Shown: positions 26,687 through 35,999 of the stretch, one piece after another
Position numbering within the stretch: position 1 is the stretch's first letter
Layout: each line of letters starts with the position of its first letter
From: Rhodococcus sp. 06-235-1A
GTDB taxonomy: Bacteria; Actinomycetota; Actinomycetes; Mycobacteriales; Mycobacteriaceae
Direction of reading: 5' to 3'
Assembly: GCF_002258785.1 (NCBI RefSeq)
Contig: NZ_NOYI01000027.1
Location: 541,644 to 605,643, forward strand
Length of the DNA stretch: 64,000 nucleotides
Notes under the pieces: model-generated
Seen by the model: only the letters and a program-made list of their open reading frames with translations
The model's database searches: none
What the model was told of the DNA's origin: nothing
Position numbers and translations under genes: made by a program

Positions 26687-26723
26687 TCCGAACGAATCGG
26701 TGCTCGTCGGATAGCGTCGGGGC

Positions 26724-27263
26724 ATGGCAGTCGACTTTTCGTGGTCTCAATTTCTGTGGACAGTCTTCGTGTTCGTCGGTGTGCCGTCGTCGCTCTGGGC
26801 TCTTGTTCTGTGGGCCTTGTTCTCGAAACGTCGAGAAGGAACGGCAACCGGTCCGCTCGGCTCGTGGGCCACCGGATCCATTGCTGTTGCAGCGGGTTTC
26901 GCCGCGTGTGCAGGGTGGCTGAGCTGGTCTGCCGATCAACGGGGCGAATTCCGCGGACCCGGGCTCCCGGCTCCGAATGCGTTCCCGGGATGGCAAATCG
27001 CTGCGTGCGGGGCGACGGTGGTGTTGCTGTGCCTGCTTGCTGCGCATCTGTCGCGATGGGCGAAGACCGGCGGACACGTCGCAGCGCTCGGCACGACCGC
27101 TGGGTTCTCGACGGCGTTCTGCATCTCAGCGAGCACCGACGAGACCGGGCAGTCGGGCGTGGGTGTCATTCTCTGCATGCTCGGCTGGGGGTTCGGCTTG
27201 ACCCTGTTGATCATCCTTCGGAACATGGCCGGTGCGCGACGTCGGCCCGCAGTGAAGCAGTAG
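26724..27263 (+). CDS. Four-helix membrane protein, unknown function
   Basis: 179 residues with four hydrophobic segments (FLWTVFVFVGVPSSLWALVL, GSIAVAAGFAACAGWL, GATVVLLCLLAAHL, GVILCMLGWGFGLTLLIIL) and a basic C-terminus. No family recognised. TAGCGT 6 bases before the ATG suggests a leaderless promoter. It is convergent with the next SDR gene, five bases apart. Confidence 0.7.
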   Translation: MAVDFSWSQFLWTVFVFVGVPSSLWALVLWALFSKRREGTATGPLGSWATGSIAVAAGFAACAGWLSWSADQRGEFRGPGLPAPNAFPGWQIAACGATVVLLCLLAAHLSRWAKTGGHVAALGTTAGFSTAFCISASTDETGQSGVGVILCMLGWGFGLTLLIILRNMAGARRRPAVKQ

Positions 27264-27268
27264 GAGCG

Positions 27269-28228
27269 TCAGATCTCGATTCCCGTTGCTTCGACGACGC
27301 TCGCCCACAGTGCATCTCGCACGCGAGGTGAATCTCCACGCCACGAGGGGTAGTGAGTCGGGCGCGGGGCCCGGTCGTGCCAGAACGTGCCGGTGCTGGT
27401 CAACGCCTGGTCGGACGCGACGAGCCACACGATCGTGTCGGCCCCGTCGTGTGCGTTGCGCAGAATCGGCTTCATCACCGAACCGAACATCGGCATCGAT
27501 CCGGTGACGCCGGGAGTGGCCGCCCAGCCCGGGTGCATGCTGTGCACCACCGGGTCGTCTTCGAGCGAAAAGCGTTCGGCCAGTTGCTCGGCCACCACCA
27601 CCTGCATTCGCTTCGTGCGCGCGTACGCCGTCATGCCGGAGTACTTGCCGTTCTCGTACTCGAAGTCCGAATTCTGCAGCGGCACCGCATACATGCCGCC
27701 GCTCGAGACGAACACGACCCGCGATCCGGCGTCGAACAGCTCTCGCAGTCCCACGGTCAATGCGACCGGCCCGAGAACGTGGGTGGCGAAAGCCGATTCG
27801 TGTCCCTGCGCAGAGAGCTGCCGTCCGTCCGGCATCACTCCGGCGCAGTGCACGAGTGCGTGCACCGACGTGAGTTCGGACGCCAGAGCCGCGATCAAGG
27901 CCGCCACGGAATCGAGATTGCTGACATCGCACTCACGAACCACGAGTGAGGCGTCGGGCACCTCGGTTCGGATCGCCGCCGCGGCGGACTCGAGTCGGTC
28001 GGCCGATCGACCGACCAGGTGCACCCGTGCCCCCAGCCGCGCCAATTCTTTCGCCGTCGCAGCGCCCAAACCGGACGACGCCCCGGTCACCACCATGTCG
28101 ATGGGGGAGGGAAACGGCGTCGGATCCGCGGCCCAGAAGCGTCGACGCACCGTGGCACCGATGCGGGAGTAACCGGGAACGACTGCTCTGTCGAGGATCG
28201 TGTCCAGCGTGCGGGTCAGGAGAGACAT
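27269..28228 (-). CDS. SDR family protein (DHRS12-like extended N-terminus)
   Basis: 319 residues. The N-terminal ~40 residues (LDTILDRAVVPGYSRIGATV) precede the cofactor motif TGASSGLGAATA; then HCAGVMP, SSGGMY and the catalytic pair YARTK follow, with HPGWAATPGV in the substrate region. This layout is like vertebrate DHRS12 and its actinobacterial homologues, proposed to act on lipids; the substrate is unknown. It diverges from the GH13 gene across 71 bases. Confidence 0.88.
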   Translation of the reverse strand: MSLLTRTLDTILDRAVVPGYSRIGATVRRRFWAADPTPFPSPIDMVVTGASSGLGAATAKELARLGARVHLVGRSADRLESAAAAIRTEVPDASLVVRECDVSNLDSVAALIAALASELTSVHALVHCAGVMPDGRQLSAQGHESAFATHVLGPVALTVGLRELFDAGSRVVFVSSGGMYAVPLQNSDFEYENGKYSGMTAYARTKRMQVVVAEQLAERFSLEDDPVVHSMHPGWAATPGVTGSMPMFGSVMKPILRNAHDGADTIVWLVASDQALTSTGTFWHDRAPRPTHYPSWRGDSPRVRDALWASVVEATGIEI

Positions 28229-28299
28229 GCCGCCTTGATACCCCGCGGTAACCGGATGTATGCGCGTCCGCGTCCCGGTGTCGATGCCAGAATGAGCCC

Positions 28300-30213
28300 A
28301 TGGTTCACCCCGCCGTCTCCGACGTCACCCGCGAGATCCTCGCCGAACTGCCCGCTCACCGACGTGAGACGTTCGAGTTGCGGCTCGAGCAGTGGTTTCC
28401 GGATCTGCACGACGCGGTCACCGCCGTCTACCCCGATCCCGACGCCGTGGCGGCCGGCCTGGTGGAGATCGCCGCTCGCGCGTACGCCACCCGAGCCGAG
28501 GATCTGCACCGCCTCGATCAACGCCGATTGCTCGAGCCGGACTGGTTCCAGCAGCCCGACATGTTCGGCTACGCCTGCTACGTCGACCGATACGGGCAGA
28601 CGCTGCGCGGGGTGGGCGAGCGGCTGGACCATCTGACCGATCTCGGTGTCACCTACCTGCATCTGATGCCGCTGCTGCAGCCGCGTCCGGGCGACAACGA
28701 CGGCGGATACGCGGTGATGGACTACCGCGCGGTGCGAGAAGACTTGGGCACCAACGAGGATCTGCGCGCGCTCGCGGAGACCCTACGTGGACGCGGAATC
28801 AGCCTCGTCGTCGATCTTGTGCTCAATCACGTTGCCCGCGAGCATGAGTGGGCGGTGAAGGCGCGTTCCGGTGATCCGAAGTATCGAGACTACTTCCTGA
28901 TCTATCCCGATCGGACCACTCCGGATTCCTACGAGCGCACCCTCCCTGAGGTGTTTCCCGATTTCGCACCCGGCAGCTTCACGTTCGACGACGACCTCGG
29001 CGAATGGGTATGGACGACGTTCAACGAATTTCAATGGGATCTGAACTGGGCCAATCCTGCTGTGCTGCAGGAGTTCGCGAGCATCGTGTTGCATCTGGCC
29101 AATCTCGGAGTCGAGGTGCTGCGCCTCGATGCCATTGCATTCCTGTGGAAGCGGCTCGGCACCAACTGCCAGAACCAACCCGAGGTGCATGCGATCACCC
29201 AGGCCCTGCGCGCCACCGCTCGGCTCGCTGCTCCGGCCACGCTGTTCAAGGCCGAAGCAATCGTCGGGCCCCGCGATCTGCTGCCGTACCTCGGTCAGGG
29301 GCGACACACCGGACGAGTCTCGGACATCGCGTACCACAACTCGCTGATGGTGCAGGTGTGGTCGATGTTGGCCACGGGCAGTACAGCTTTGGCACGTCAT
29401 GCCCTGTCCGCGCTACCGCCGACGCCACCGTCGGGAACCTGGGTGACCTACGTTCGCTGTCACGACGACATCGGCTGGGCCATCGACGACGGGGACGCAG
29501 CGTCACTCGGGCTCTCGGGCGCAGGGCATCGCCACTTCTTGGCGGACTGGTACTCCGGGGAATTCGACGGCTCCTGGGCCGAAGGCCTGGTGTTCCAGTA
29601 CAACCCGGATACCGGCGACCGCCGGATCAGCGGAACCGCGGCCGCGCTCACCGGCCTCGGCCCGTCCCGCCTCGACCCCGACGGCGCGTTCGGACGAATC
29701 TTCCTGGCTCACGCCGTCATCGCCGGATGGGGCGGCATTCCCGTCGTATGGAGTGGCGACGAGCTCGGATCCCCGGGAGACCCGAACTGGGCCGACGAAC
29801 CTGCTCATGCCGAGGACAACAGGTGGGTCCACCGTCCCCGCGTCACCGACGCCGACCGCGCCGGCCGATTCCAGCAGGGCAGCGACGCCCAACGGGTGTT
29901 CGACGGTATCGCTCGTATCGCGAAGGTGCGCGCCGGTCTGCCGATGCTGCACGCGGAGGCTCCGGTGGACGTGCAGAGCGAGACGGACGACGGTCTGCTC
30001 GTGGTGCGCAGGCGGCATCCCAGCGGCACCCTCGTCGCCCTCTACAACGTCACCGCCGAACACCGCTCGTTTCCGCACGCGCAGCTGCTCGAGCTCGGAA
30101 TTCCGGCCCCGGTGGAGGTTCTCTCGCAGCACGATCTGCAGGTCGACGAGGCCGGATCGGTGTGGTTGCCGCCGTATGCAGCGTGGTGGATCGTCGACAG
30201 CCCGGTGCGTTAG
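28300..30213 (+). CDS. Amylosucrase-like GH13 glycoside hydrolase
   Basis: 637 residues, the length of amylosucrase. The helical N-terminal domain is followed by a GH13 barrel with DLVLNHVAREHEWA, the nucleophile region EVLRLDAIAFLWK, the acid/base Glu in TLFKAEAIVG, and the third carboxylate in VRCHDDIGWAI. The sequence QPRPGDNDGGYAVMDYRAV is typical of amylosucrase and sucrose hydrolases. It would split sucrose and/or build alpha-glucan from it in the cytoplasm. It is a single gene with a probable terminator hairpin after it. CAGAAT 6 bases before the ATG may be a leaderless -10. Confidence 0.9.
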   Translation: MVHPAVSDVTREILAELPAHRRETFELRLEQWFPDLHDAVTAVYPDPDAVAAGLVEIAARAYATRAEDLHRLDQRRLLEPDWFQQPDMFGYACYVDRYGQTLRGVGERLDHLTDLGVTYLHLMPLLQPRPGDNDGGYAVMDYRAVREDLGTNEDLRALAETLRGRGISLVVDLVLNHVAREHEWAVKARSGDPKYRDYFLIYPDRTTPDSYERTLPEVFPDFAPGSFTFDDDLGEWVWTTFNEFQWDLNWANPAVLQEFASIVLHLANLGVEVLRLDAIAFLWKRLGTNCQNQPEVHAITQALRATARLAAPATLFKAEAIVGPRDLLPYLGQGRHTGRVSDIAYHNSLMVQVWSMLATGSTALARHALSALPPTPPSGTWVTYVRCHDDIGWAIDDGDAASLGLSGAGHRHFLADWYSGEFDGSWAEGLVFQYNPDTGDRRISGTAAALTGLGPSRLDPDGAFGRIFLAHAVIAGWGGIPVVWSGDELGSPGDPNWADEPAHAEDNRWVHRPRVTDADRAGRFQQGSDAQRVFDGIARIAKVRAGLPMLHAEAPVDVQSETDDGLLVVRRRHPSGTLVALYNVTAEHRSFPHAQLLELGIPAPVEVLSQHDLQVDEAGSVWLPPYAAWWIVDSPVR

Positions 30214-30223
30214 AAGAGGCGCT

Positions 30224-30257
30224 ACCGTGACCGGGCTGTTACCCTCCCCGGGACGGT
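30224..30257 (+). terminator. Hairpin after GH13 gene / before mycolyltransferase
   Basis: ACCGT-GA-CCGGG pairs with CCCGG-G-ACGGT across an 11-base loop, starting 11 bases after the stop of the amylosucrase-like gene. It could terminate that transcript or sit in the leader of the next gene. There is no T-run. Confidence 0.5.
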
Positions 30258-30287
30258 CGGGTCGATACGAACAAGGGGACAACCTTC

Positions 30288-31244
30288 ATGCTGCATGCTC
30301 GGATACGAAGTCTGGTGCTCGCTGTAGTGGCGGTGTTGGTCGCCACGATGGCAACGGTGCTGATGGGGACCGGTGTGGCGAAGGCCGATTCCGAGCTCGT
30401 CTACGTCTACTCGCCGTCGATGGACAAGGACATCCCGATCAAGGTGCTCAAAGCCGCAGGCGGCGGACCCGCGCCCACTCTGTATCTGCTCGACGGCCTG
30501 CGCGCACCCGAGGACAACAGCGGCTGGCTCATCGAGACCGACGTCGAGCAGTTCTTCGCCGACAAGCACGTCAACGTGGTCATTCCGTTCGGCGGCGGCG
30601 GAACCTTCTACTCCGATTGGCAGCGCGACGACCCCAAGCTCGGACGGGTGAAGTGGGAAACCTTCCTCACGCAGGAACTGCCGCCCGTCATGGCCGATCG
30701 GTTCGGCAGCGACAACGTCAACAATGCCGTCGCAGGACTGTCGATGAGTGGAACGTCCGCACTGAACCTGGCCGCGCATCGTCCGGACTTCTACAAGGCG
30801 GTGGCATCGTTCAGCGGCTACCCGACCGCGAGCAGCCCCGGATTTGCGCAGGGCATCTCGGTGGCCGTCGGCGAGATGGGCGGCAACGCACGCAACATGT
30901 GGGGCACCTGGCCGTCCGCGGACTGGATCCGCAACGACCCGTCCCTCAACGTCGGCGCGCTGCGCAACACGGCAGTCTTCGTCTCCTCGGGGAGTGGCTC
31001 ACCGGCTACGGACCCGGTCTTCAACCCGGCCAGCAGCAGCTTCGACCCCGTCAAGTTCGCGCAGATGGTGCCGCTCGAGACGGCCGCAGGCATGAGCAGC
31101 CGGGCATTCGTTCCGTTGCTGCAGGCCGCTGGCGGACGGCCCAACGTCAAGATCACCGGTACCGGTGTGCACTGGTGGAATCACTGGGAGCAGCATCTGC
31201 ACGAGGCATGGTTCGAGACAATCGCCCCTGCGCTCGGCGGCTGA
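30288..31244 (+). CDS. Secreted mycolyltransferase / esterase (antigen 85-like), second copy
   Basis: 318 residues. The signal peptide (VLAVVAVLVATMATVLMGTGVAKA) is followed by the same fold as the protein at 15337: VYSPSMDKDIPIKVL, WETFLTQELPP, the nucleophile elbow AGLSMSGTSAL and a C-terminal His in GTGVHWWNHW. It would act in the cell envelope on trehalose mycolates. AAGGGG precedes the ATG. It is not in an operon with the other copy; the genome probably carries several, as is usual in this group. Confidence 0.9.
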   Translation: MLHARIRSLVLAVVAVLVATMATVLMGTGVAKADSELVYVYSPSMDKDIPIKVLKAAGGGPAPTLYLLDGLRAPEDNSGWLIETDVEQFFADKHVNVVIPFGGGGTFYSDWQRDDPKLGRVKWETFLTQELPPVMADRFGSDNVNNAVAGLSMSGTSALNLAAHRPDFYKAVASFSGYPTASSPGFAQGISVAVGEMGGNARNMWGTWPSADWIRNDPSLNVGALRNTAVFVSSGSGSPATDPVFNPASSSFDPVKFAQMVPLETAAGMSSRAFVPLLQAAGGRPNVKITGTGVHWWNHWEQHLHEAWFETIAPALGG

Positions 31245-31260
31245 TAGTTACTCTTTTGCC

Positions 31261-31620
31261 ATGACGCCCCCGAGAATCACCGTCGACTACACGGTGCTGG
31301 ACTGCCCGGAACCCGCCGAGCTGGCTCGCTTCTACAGCACCATCCTGGGGTGGGAATCGGTGGACGACGACGGCGGCTGGGTAGTGGTCCACGGTCCCGG
31401 TGAACTGCGTCTGGCGTTTCAGCGGGCACCGGACTTCACCCCGATCGACTGGCCGAGCGAGAGCGTCAAGATTCATCTCGACCTGGTGGTCGACGACATG
31501 GAACAGGCCAGGGACTTCGTCGTCGACGCGGGGGCGACACTCATCGACCACGCGCAGCCCTCGTTCTGGGTGTACCGCGATCCCGCGGGACACATCTTCT
31601 GCTTGTGCAAGAGAGACTGA
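31261..31620 (+). CDS. VOC family protein (glyoxalase/bleomycin-resistance fold)
   Basis: 119 residues with paired beta-alpha-beta-beta-beta modules: ITVDYTVLDCPEPAELARFY at the start, KIHLDLVVDDMEQARDFV in the middle and YRDPAGHIFCLC at the end, the typical metal-ligand Glu/His positions partly replaced. Function unpredictable; many such proteins in actinobacteria are orphan. It is 16 bases after the mycolyltransferase and 10 bases before the SRPBCC gene, so probably in one transcript. Confidence 0.85.
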   Translation: MTPPRITVDYTVLDCPEPAELARFYSTILGWESVDDDGGWVVVHGPGELRLAFQRAPDFTPIDWPSESVKIHLDLVVDDMEQARDFVVDAGATLIDHAQPSFWVYRDPAGHIFCLCKRD

Positions 31621-31630
31621 TGAATCCACG

Positions 31631-32107
31631 ATGAGCAGCGAAGCCCACCCCGTCCTCGTCGAACGCTCCACTGTGGTTCGGGCCGACGCGGCAACCGTGC
31701 ACGCTTTGATCGACAACTTCCACGAGTGGGTGAAGTGGTCGCCCTACGAAGGAGTCGACCCCGATCTGATGCGCACATACGCCGGTCCCGACGCTGGAGT
31801 CGGAGCCTCGTACGCATGGTCGGGTAACCGCAAAGCCGGGGCCGGGACGATGACGATCACCGAGTCGGTGCCGGGTAGCCGGGTCGTCCTCGATCTTGCC
31901 TTCACCAAGCCGTTCAAGAACCGAAACGTCACTGAGTTCCTGCTCGAGCCCACTGCCGACGGAACGACGGTGACCTGGCGCATGTCGGGTAAGCAGAACA
32001 AACTCTTCAGCCTGATCGGGACAGTGTTCCCGGTGATGGACAAACTCGTCGGATCGGATTTCGAGAAGGGTCTCAGGCAACTCGCCGCTGTGGCAGAGCA
32101 GGACTGA
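31631..32107 (+). CDS. SRPBCC (START/Bet v1-like) family protein
   Basis: 158 residues. It begins with VERSTVVRADAATVHALIDNFHEW and PYEGVDPDL and ends with FEKGLRQLAAVAEQ, typical of polyketide_cyc2/SRPBCC proteins that bind a hydrophobic ligand in a single cavity. Role unknown. It follows the VOC gene by 10 bases. Its 3' end overlaps the convergent hydrolase gene by 35 bases. Confidence 0.87.
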   Translation: MSSEAHPVLVERSTVVRADAATVHALIDNFHEWVKWSPYEGVDPDLMRTYAGPDAGVGASYAWSGNRKAGAGTMTITESVPGSRVVLDLAFTKPFKNRNVTEFLLEPTADGTTVTWRMSGKQNKLFSLIGTVFPVMDKLVGSDFEKGLRQLAAVAEQD

Positions 32108-32954
32108 GCGCGTCCTCGCGCCGATCCACCTGCTCGGTGAGCCAGCAGGCGAGCACCTGACAACCGGTGCGGTCGCCGTCGTACGGTTCGCGCGCGTAGG
32201 CGATGTGTCGGCCGCCGCCGGGGTTGGCCCATTCGAATCGGTGCCAGCGCATCGACTGCGGCAGGTAGCCGGCCACTTCGGCGGCCGCAGTGCGGAGGCG
32301 TCGCACATCCTTCACCCATTGGGAAGGCCGGAGTCGGGTTCGAGTGGCGTTCTGGAAACTGTTGCTGCGCACTAGTTTCCACAGTTCTGTCAGCCAAATC
32401 TTCGGGGTGCGAAACGACATCCACCGGGTGAGGTCGGCGATGTCACGAATCAGACTGTCGTCGCTGGCATTGCAGATCATGTCCGAGGTGAAGCCGATCC
32501 ACTTGACCGGAATGGACTCGGGCACAGCCGGTCCCGTACCGGCGACGCCGCGTCCCGAGCATCCGGGCACTGCACCCGCCGGTTGTTGTGGGTCTGAGAT
32601 CAGACCTGCCGCGACGACGCGGGTGCCGTCGATCTTCCCGTCGCGAATGAGGCCGAGCACCTCGCGCACGACGGTCGCTCCCTGGGAATATCCCACCAGT
32701 GCGATCGGTCCGGTGGTGCTCTCGACAGCCCGACGCAGGCGTCGCACGCCGATGTCTGCACTGTGCCGAAAGCACAGTCCACCGAGGGCGACAGGACCGT
32801 ACGACGCCGGATAGCCGACCCAGCGGCCGATGAATCGGTCGTCGAGTTCGCCGACGACGCACGCGAGCAGTCCGGTGACGCGCGTCCGATGGTCGGACGG
32901 ATGCGATTCCCCGGTACCCCCGACGGCGAGCACGGTGACCTGATCCTGGTTCAT
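32073..32954 (-). CDS. Alpha/beta-hydrolase, cutinase/PE-PPE-domain-like
   Basis: About 293 residues. The N-terminus VTVLAVGGTGESHPSD is followed by GPIALVGYSQGATVVREVL, with the nucleophile Ser in GYSQGA as in cutinase-like and PE-PPE hydrolases. Then come a Cys-containing insert (PGCSGRG...MICNASDD) and a C-terminal His region (RWHRFEWANPGG). No signal peptide is obvious. I place the start at the ATG at 32954 (VTVLAVGGTG follows); a GTG upstream at 32975 is possible. Likely a lipid or ester hydrolase, but no substrate can be named. Confidence 0.75.
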   Translation of the reverse strand: MNQDQVTVLAVGGTGESHPSDHRTRVTGLLACVVGELDDRFIGRWVGYPASYGPVALGGLCFRHSADIGVRRLRRAVESTTGPIALVGYSQGATVVREVLGLIRDGKIDGTRVVAAGLISDPQQPAGAVPGCSGRGVAGTGPAVPESIPVKWIGFTSDMICNASDDSLIRDIADLTRWMSFRTPKIWLTELWKLVRSNSFQNATRTRLRPSQWVKDVRRLRTAAAEVAGYLPQSMRWHRFEWANPGGGRHIAYAREPYDGDRTGCQVLACWLTEQVDRREDALSPALPQRRVA

Positions 32955-33029
32955 GGTCTCGAGTCTGGCGGGCAAACCTGAGCTCGACGCCCGGCAAATG
33001 CTGAGAACTGTCTGGCAGTTCGGTCCCGA

Positions 33030-34403
33030 TCAGATCGAGGAAGTGCGTACCTGATCCAGGGCGTTGCGTAGGAGCGCCTCGTAGCTGTCCGGGTCGGGGA
33101 CGGCCGCGCTGTTCGACGTGATACCGATGGTGACGGTGTTGCCGATGCCATGGACTCCGTGGGTCAGGCTCATGGCGGGGGAGAGGGCCGGGAAGCCGGC
33201 GGTGAACCGCACCGACCCACCGCAGAGCGTGAGGTCTGCGGCCCCGCGCGAGACGCTGGACACGACGGTGTTGCCGGTCACAGTCGGTGGCGTCGCCGCC
33301 GGATCGAATTGCGCGACGCCCCATTCGGCGAGAAAAGCAGGCACGTGCGCCTCGACCTCGTCCTGAGACACACGGGCCGCGTCCGACAGTGGATGATTCG
33401 CGCGAGCTCGTCGTGCGGCTAGGTCCTTCGAGATGAGCTGCATGCGTGTGCGAATGTTCGGTTCGGCGGTGAACAGCCCGACTCCGACGTTCCCGAAATT
33501 GTTACGCGCGTCTCCTCGTACCTCTCGGGCCAGGGTCACCTCTGCAGCCAGATCGGATGAATCGTCGAGGAAGCGTTGCAACGCAATCGATATCGCGGTC
33601 ATGACGAAGACGGTGATCGTGGTGTCGCTGGACTGCAGCGCCGCCTTGGGGAGCACGATGGTCCGAATGGACGTCCGGCCGGTGGGCGGGACGTCGAGGG
33701 CCGTCAGGGCCCGTGAGTTCGGCCGCGAAGGGATCTCGCCCGAGGCGGTGGCGTGTTCGAGGCGCAATGCATCGCGTCGAGCGCGCAACCCGCCGCGAAC
33801 CATCAGCGCCACACGCAGCGGAAGGGCCAGGGCAGCAACCATTGTCGACGTCACCTCAGCCGCCGTGGAGCGCCGATCGGAACGGGGTGCGGGCGGGAGT
33901 CGATGCGTACCGAAGAGGTCGCGCGCAGTCTGCGCTGCCAGTGCTCCGTCGGCGGCCGCATGCGAGAGTTGAAGCACGGCAACGAGAGCTGGTTGCGTAC
34001 CGCCTGGTGCATCGATGATGTTCGGATACAGGTGTAGGTGCCACACCGACAGTCGGGGGTCCACCTGACGATCGAAGGACGACGAGATCGCATGGAGGCA
34101 CTCCGCCCACGTATTCGATTTCCGGTGAACGGTGATCGCCTCGGTGCACGGATCGGCCGCCGTCCACCGGGGATAGTCGAGGCCCGCGGTCGCGTCGGCG
34201 ATGTGTGTGCGCAGCACCTCGATGCCGGTGCTGCGCTCGAGCAATCGCACCACCTCGGCGTCGAGATCGTCGGGTCCGGCGTCGAAGCAGTACAGCAGGA
34301 ACTGATCGCTCGGAATCTTCGACGCCATCCAATACGCGCGCGCATCGGCCGGGTGCATGCGCATCGAGCCGGGGCGATTGCTGTCGGAGCGGGCGCGGGG
34401 CAC
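33030..34403 (-). CDS. WS/DGAT-like condensation-fold acyltransferase with altered active-site motif
   Basis: 457 residues with the two-lobed condensation/WS-DGAT architecture: the active-site segment VAVLQLSHAAADGALAA and a C-terminal DUF1298-like lobe (TVVSSVSRGAADLTLCG, MSLTHGVHGIGNTVTIGI). The usual HHxxxDG motif reads SHAAADG: the first His is Ser, but the second (catalytic) His and the Asp remain. The family makes wax esters or triacylglycerol, abundant in rhodococci. TAAGCT lies 6 bases before the GTG start, so the transcript may be leaderless; an ATG at 34364 is the alternative. Confidence 0.8.
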   Translation of the reverse strand: MPRARSDSNRPGSMRMHPADARAYWMASKIPSDQFLLYCFDAGPDDLDAEVVRLLERSTGIEVLRTHIADATAGLDYPRWTAADPCTEAITVHRKSNTWAECLHAISSSFDRQVDPRLSVWHLHLYPNIIDAPGGTQPALVAVLQLSHAAADGALAAQTARDLFGTHRLPPAPRSDRRSTAAEVTSTMVAALALPLRVALMVRGGLRARRDALRLEHATASGEIPSRPNSRALTALDVPPTGRTSIRTIVLPKAALQSSDTTITVFVMTAISIALQRFLDDSSDLAAEVTLAREVRGDARNNFGNVGVGLFTAEPNIRTRMQLISKDLAARRARANHPLSDAARVSQDEVEAHVPAFLAEWGVAQFDPAATPPTVTGNTVVSSVSRGAADLTLCGGSVRFTAGFPALSPAMSLTHGVHGIGNTVTIGITSNSAAVPDPDSYEALLRNALDQVRTSSI

Positions 34404-34587
34404 CCGATGAGCTTAAGCGCCGCCGCGAGACCCGTCAGGTTGCAAACTGACCGGTCCTGTTCTGTGAACTGTCACCACTACGTGCCGAGGACTTCTTCGA
34501 TGGCCTCGCCGATTCCCGGCAACATCGACGCTAGCCTGGGTCAATGCATCGCCTTGCCCCACTTTCGCGACGCCGTGATGCCACACG

Positions 34588-35949
34588 GTGGGAGTCGTGA
34601 CGCCCAGAGTTGCCTCGGGCTATCGGGCGGGACTTCGTTCCTCGACCATCGCCGCCGCGTCGGCCGACTACGTCACCGACATCTCGTACACCGAGTACGG
34701 CTCCGCGGCCTGCACGCTGGGGGTCGCGGCGGACAACACAGTGTTCCTCGCCCCCGCATTCACAGTCGACGGTATCGGTGTGTTGCGGTCGTCGGACTTC
34801 GGAAAGTCATGGCGCGCATCGGTTCCGCAAGGCGTGCAGAACAGTCGGCATCGGCCGTACCTGTATTTCGACGACGTCGACGATCGATTGTTTCTACATG
34901 CAGGCCGATTCGACGCGGTACCCCCGCACCCGCTGCGAACGGGATTCACCCTCGGGGTCAGCGACGACCGCGGTGAAACCTGGCGTACCCGGAAAGTGGC
35001 GTCGAAGGCAAGGATGGACGCGAAAATATTTGCTGGACCTTGTGTTTCGGGCGAGGGCCGAGTCACGTACCTGTCCGCTCCGACCCCGTTCGCGGTTCGA
35101 GTGCGGCCACTGGTCAATGTCACCCGTCAGGTGATCTGGCGGTCCTACGACGGTGGTGTGAAATGGGAGGTGGCCGGCGGATTCGACATCGATCCGAAGA
35201 ACATTCCCGGGTTGCCGAGCCGGGAGTACGTCTCGTTCGGCAAAGGGGTCGTCGGTCCGGACGGCACGGTCTACATCGGTGGCCGGTACGGTCGACGGTT
35301 CGCCGTGGCAGTCAGTCACGACGAAGGATTGCACTGGGACGTTCGGATGGTTCCAGGGTCGGCACTGGCGAGGTACCAGAACCCGCTGCATTTTCTGCTG
35401 CGCGGTTCGCGCTACCTGCTGCCGGAGTCGACAGCGGTCGATGACGACGGAAACGTGTACGCGGTATGGCCGGACCGCGACGGACTGCTCCACGCGGCCT
35501 GTTCGTCCGACGGAGCGGTGAGTTGGTCGAGGCCGGTGGTGGTCTCGGCACCGGGAGTACGCGATGCCCGTTTCGGAGCAATCACCGCCACCGGGTCCGG
35601 ACGATTGGGTATCGCCTACTACGGACGCGAACGGGGGCGTGCCTTCCACGGATTCATCGCGCAGTGCCGCGATTTTCGCACCGGGCGGCCTGTGTTCGTC
35701 GGCGGCAAGTACAACGAGCCCGATGCGCCGCTGTTTCCGCACGGCTTCTTCAACGGCTTTCGGGACGTCGCGCTGGGGCGTTCACGGAACGAAATCGTCC
35801 GAGTTCAGTTCGCCCCCAACGGTGACCTTCTCACAGGGGCGGCGATGCAGATGCGAGGACGAAACCGGCAGCGCCCGTGGGCGGCGCGCTCGGAGCGCAC
35901 CGAGATGCAGGCGGTGCTGGGTCGGCTGGGCCGGATCGGCAGCGACTGA
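34588..35949 (+). CDS. Sialidase-like BNR-repeat beta-propeller protein
   Basis: 453 residues with several Asp-box/BNR motifs: SSDFGKSW, SDDRGETW, SYDGGVKW, SHDEGLHW and SSDGAVSW, plus YISFG- and DDDGNVYAVW-type strands. This is a six-bladed sialidase-like propeller. Catalytic sialidase residues were not established, and many BNR proteins only bind. No signal peptide precedes the domain, and an in-frame stop 10 bases upstream fixes the start at the GTG at 34588. It converges with the secreted protein gene across a strong bidirectional terminator. Confidence 0.8.
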   Translation: MGVVTPRVASGYRAGLRSSTIAAASADYVTDISYTEYGSAACTLGVAADNTVFLAPAFTVDGIGVLRSSDFGKSWRASVPQGVQNSRHRPYLYFDDVDDRLFLHAGRFDAVPPHPLRTGFTLGVSDDRGETWRTRKVASKARMDAKIFAGPCVSGEGRVTYLSAPTPFAVRVRPLVNVTRQVIWRSYDGGVKWEVAGGFDIDPKNIPGLPSREYVSFGKGVVGPDGTVYIGGRYGRRFAVAVSHDEGLHWDVRMVPGSALARYQNPLHFLLRGSRYLLPESTAVDDDGNVYAVWPDRDGLLHAACSSDGAVSWSRPVVVSAPGVRDARFGAITATGSGRLGIAYYGRERGRAFHGFIAQCRDFRTGRPVFVGGKYNEPDAPLFPHGFFNGFRDVALGRSRNEIVRVQFAPNGDLLTGAAMQMRGRNRQRPWAARSERTEMQAVLGRLGRIGSD

Positions 35950-35953
35950 ACCA

Positions 35954-35990
35954 CGAAAGGCCCCACAGCACTACGCTGCAGGGCCTTTCG
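35954..35990. terminator. Bidirectional terminator hairpin
   Basis: Perfect 10-base arms CGAAAGGCCC (35954-35963) and GGGCCTTTCG (35981-35990) lie between the convergent propeller gene and the secreted protein gene. Transcripts from either strand would form the hairpin. Confidence 0.8.
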
Positions 35991-35999
35991 GGTCTGGTG

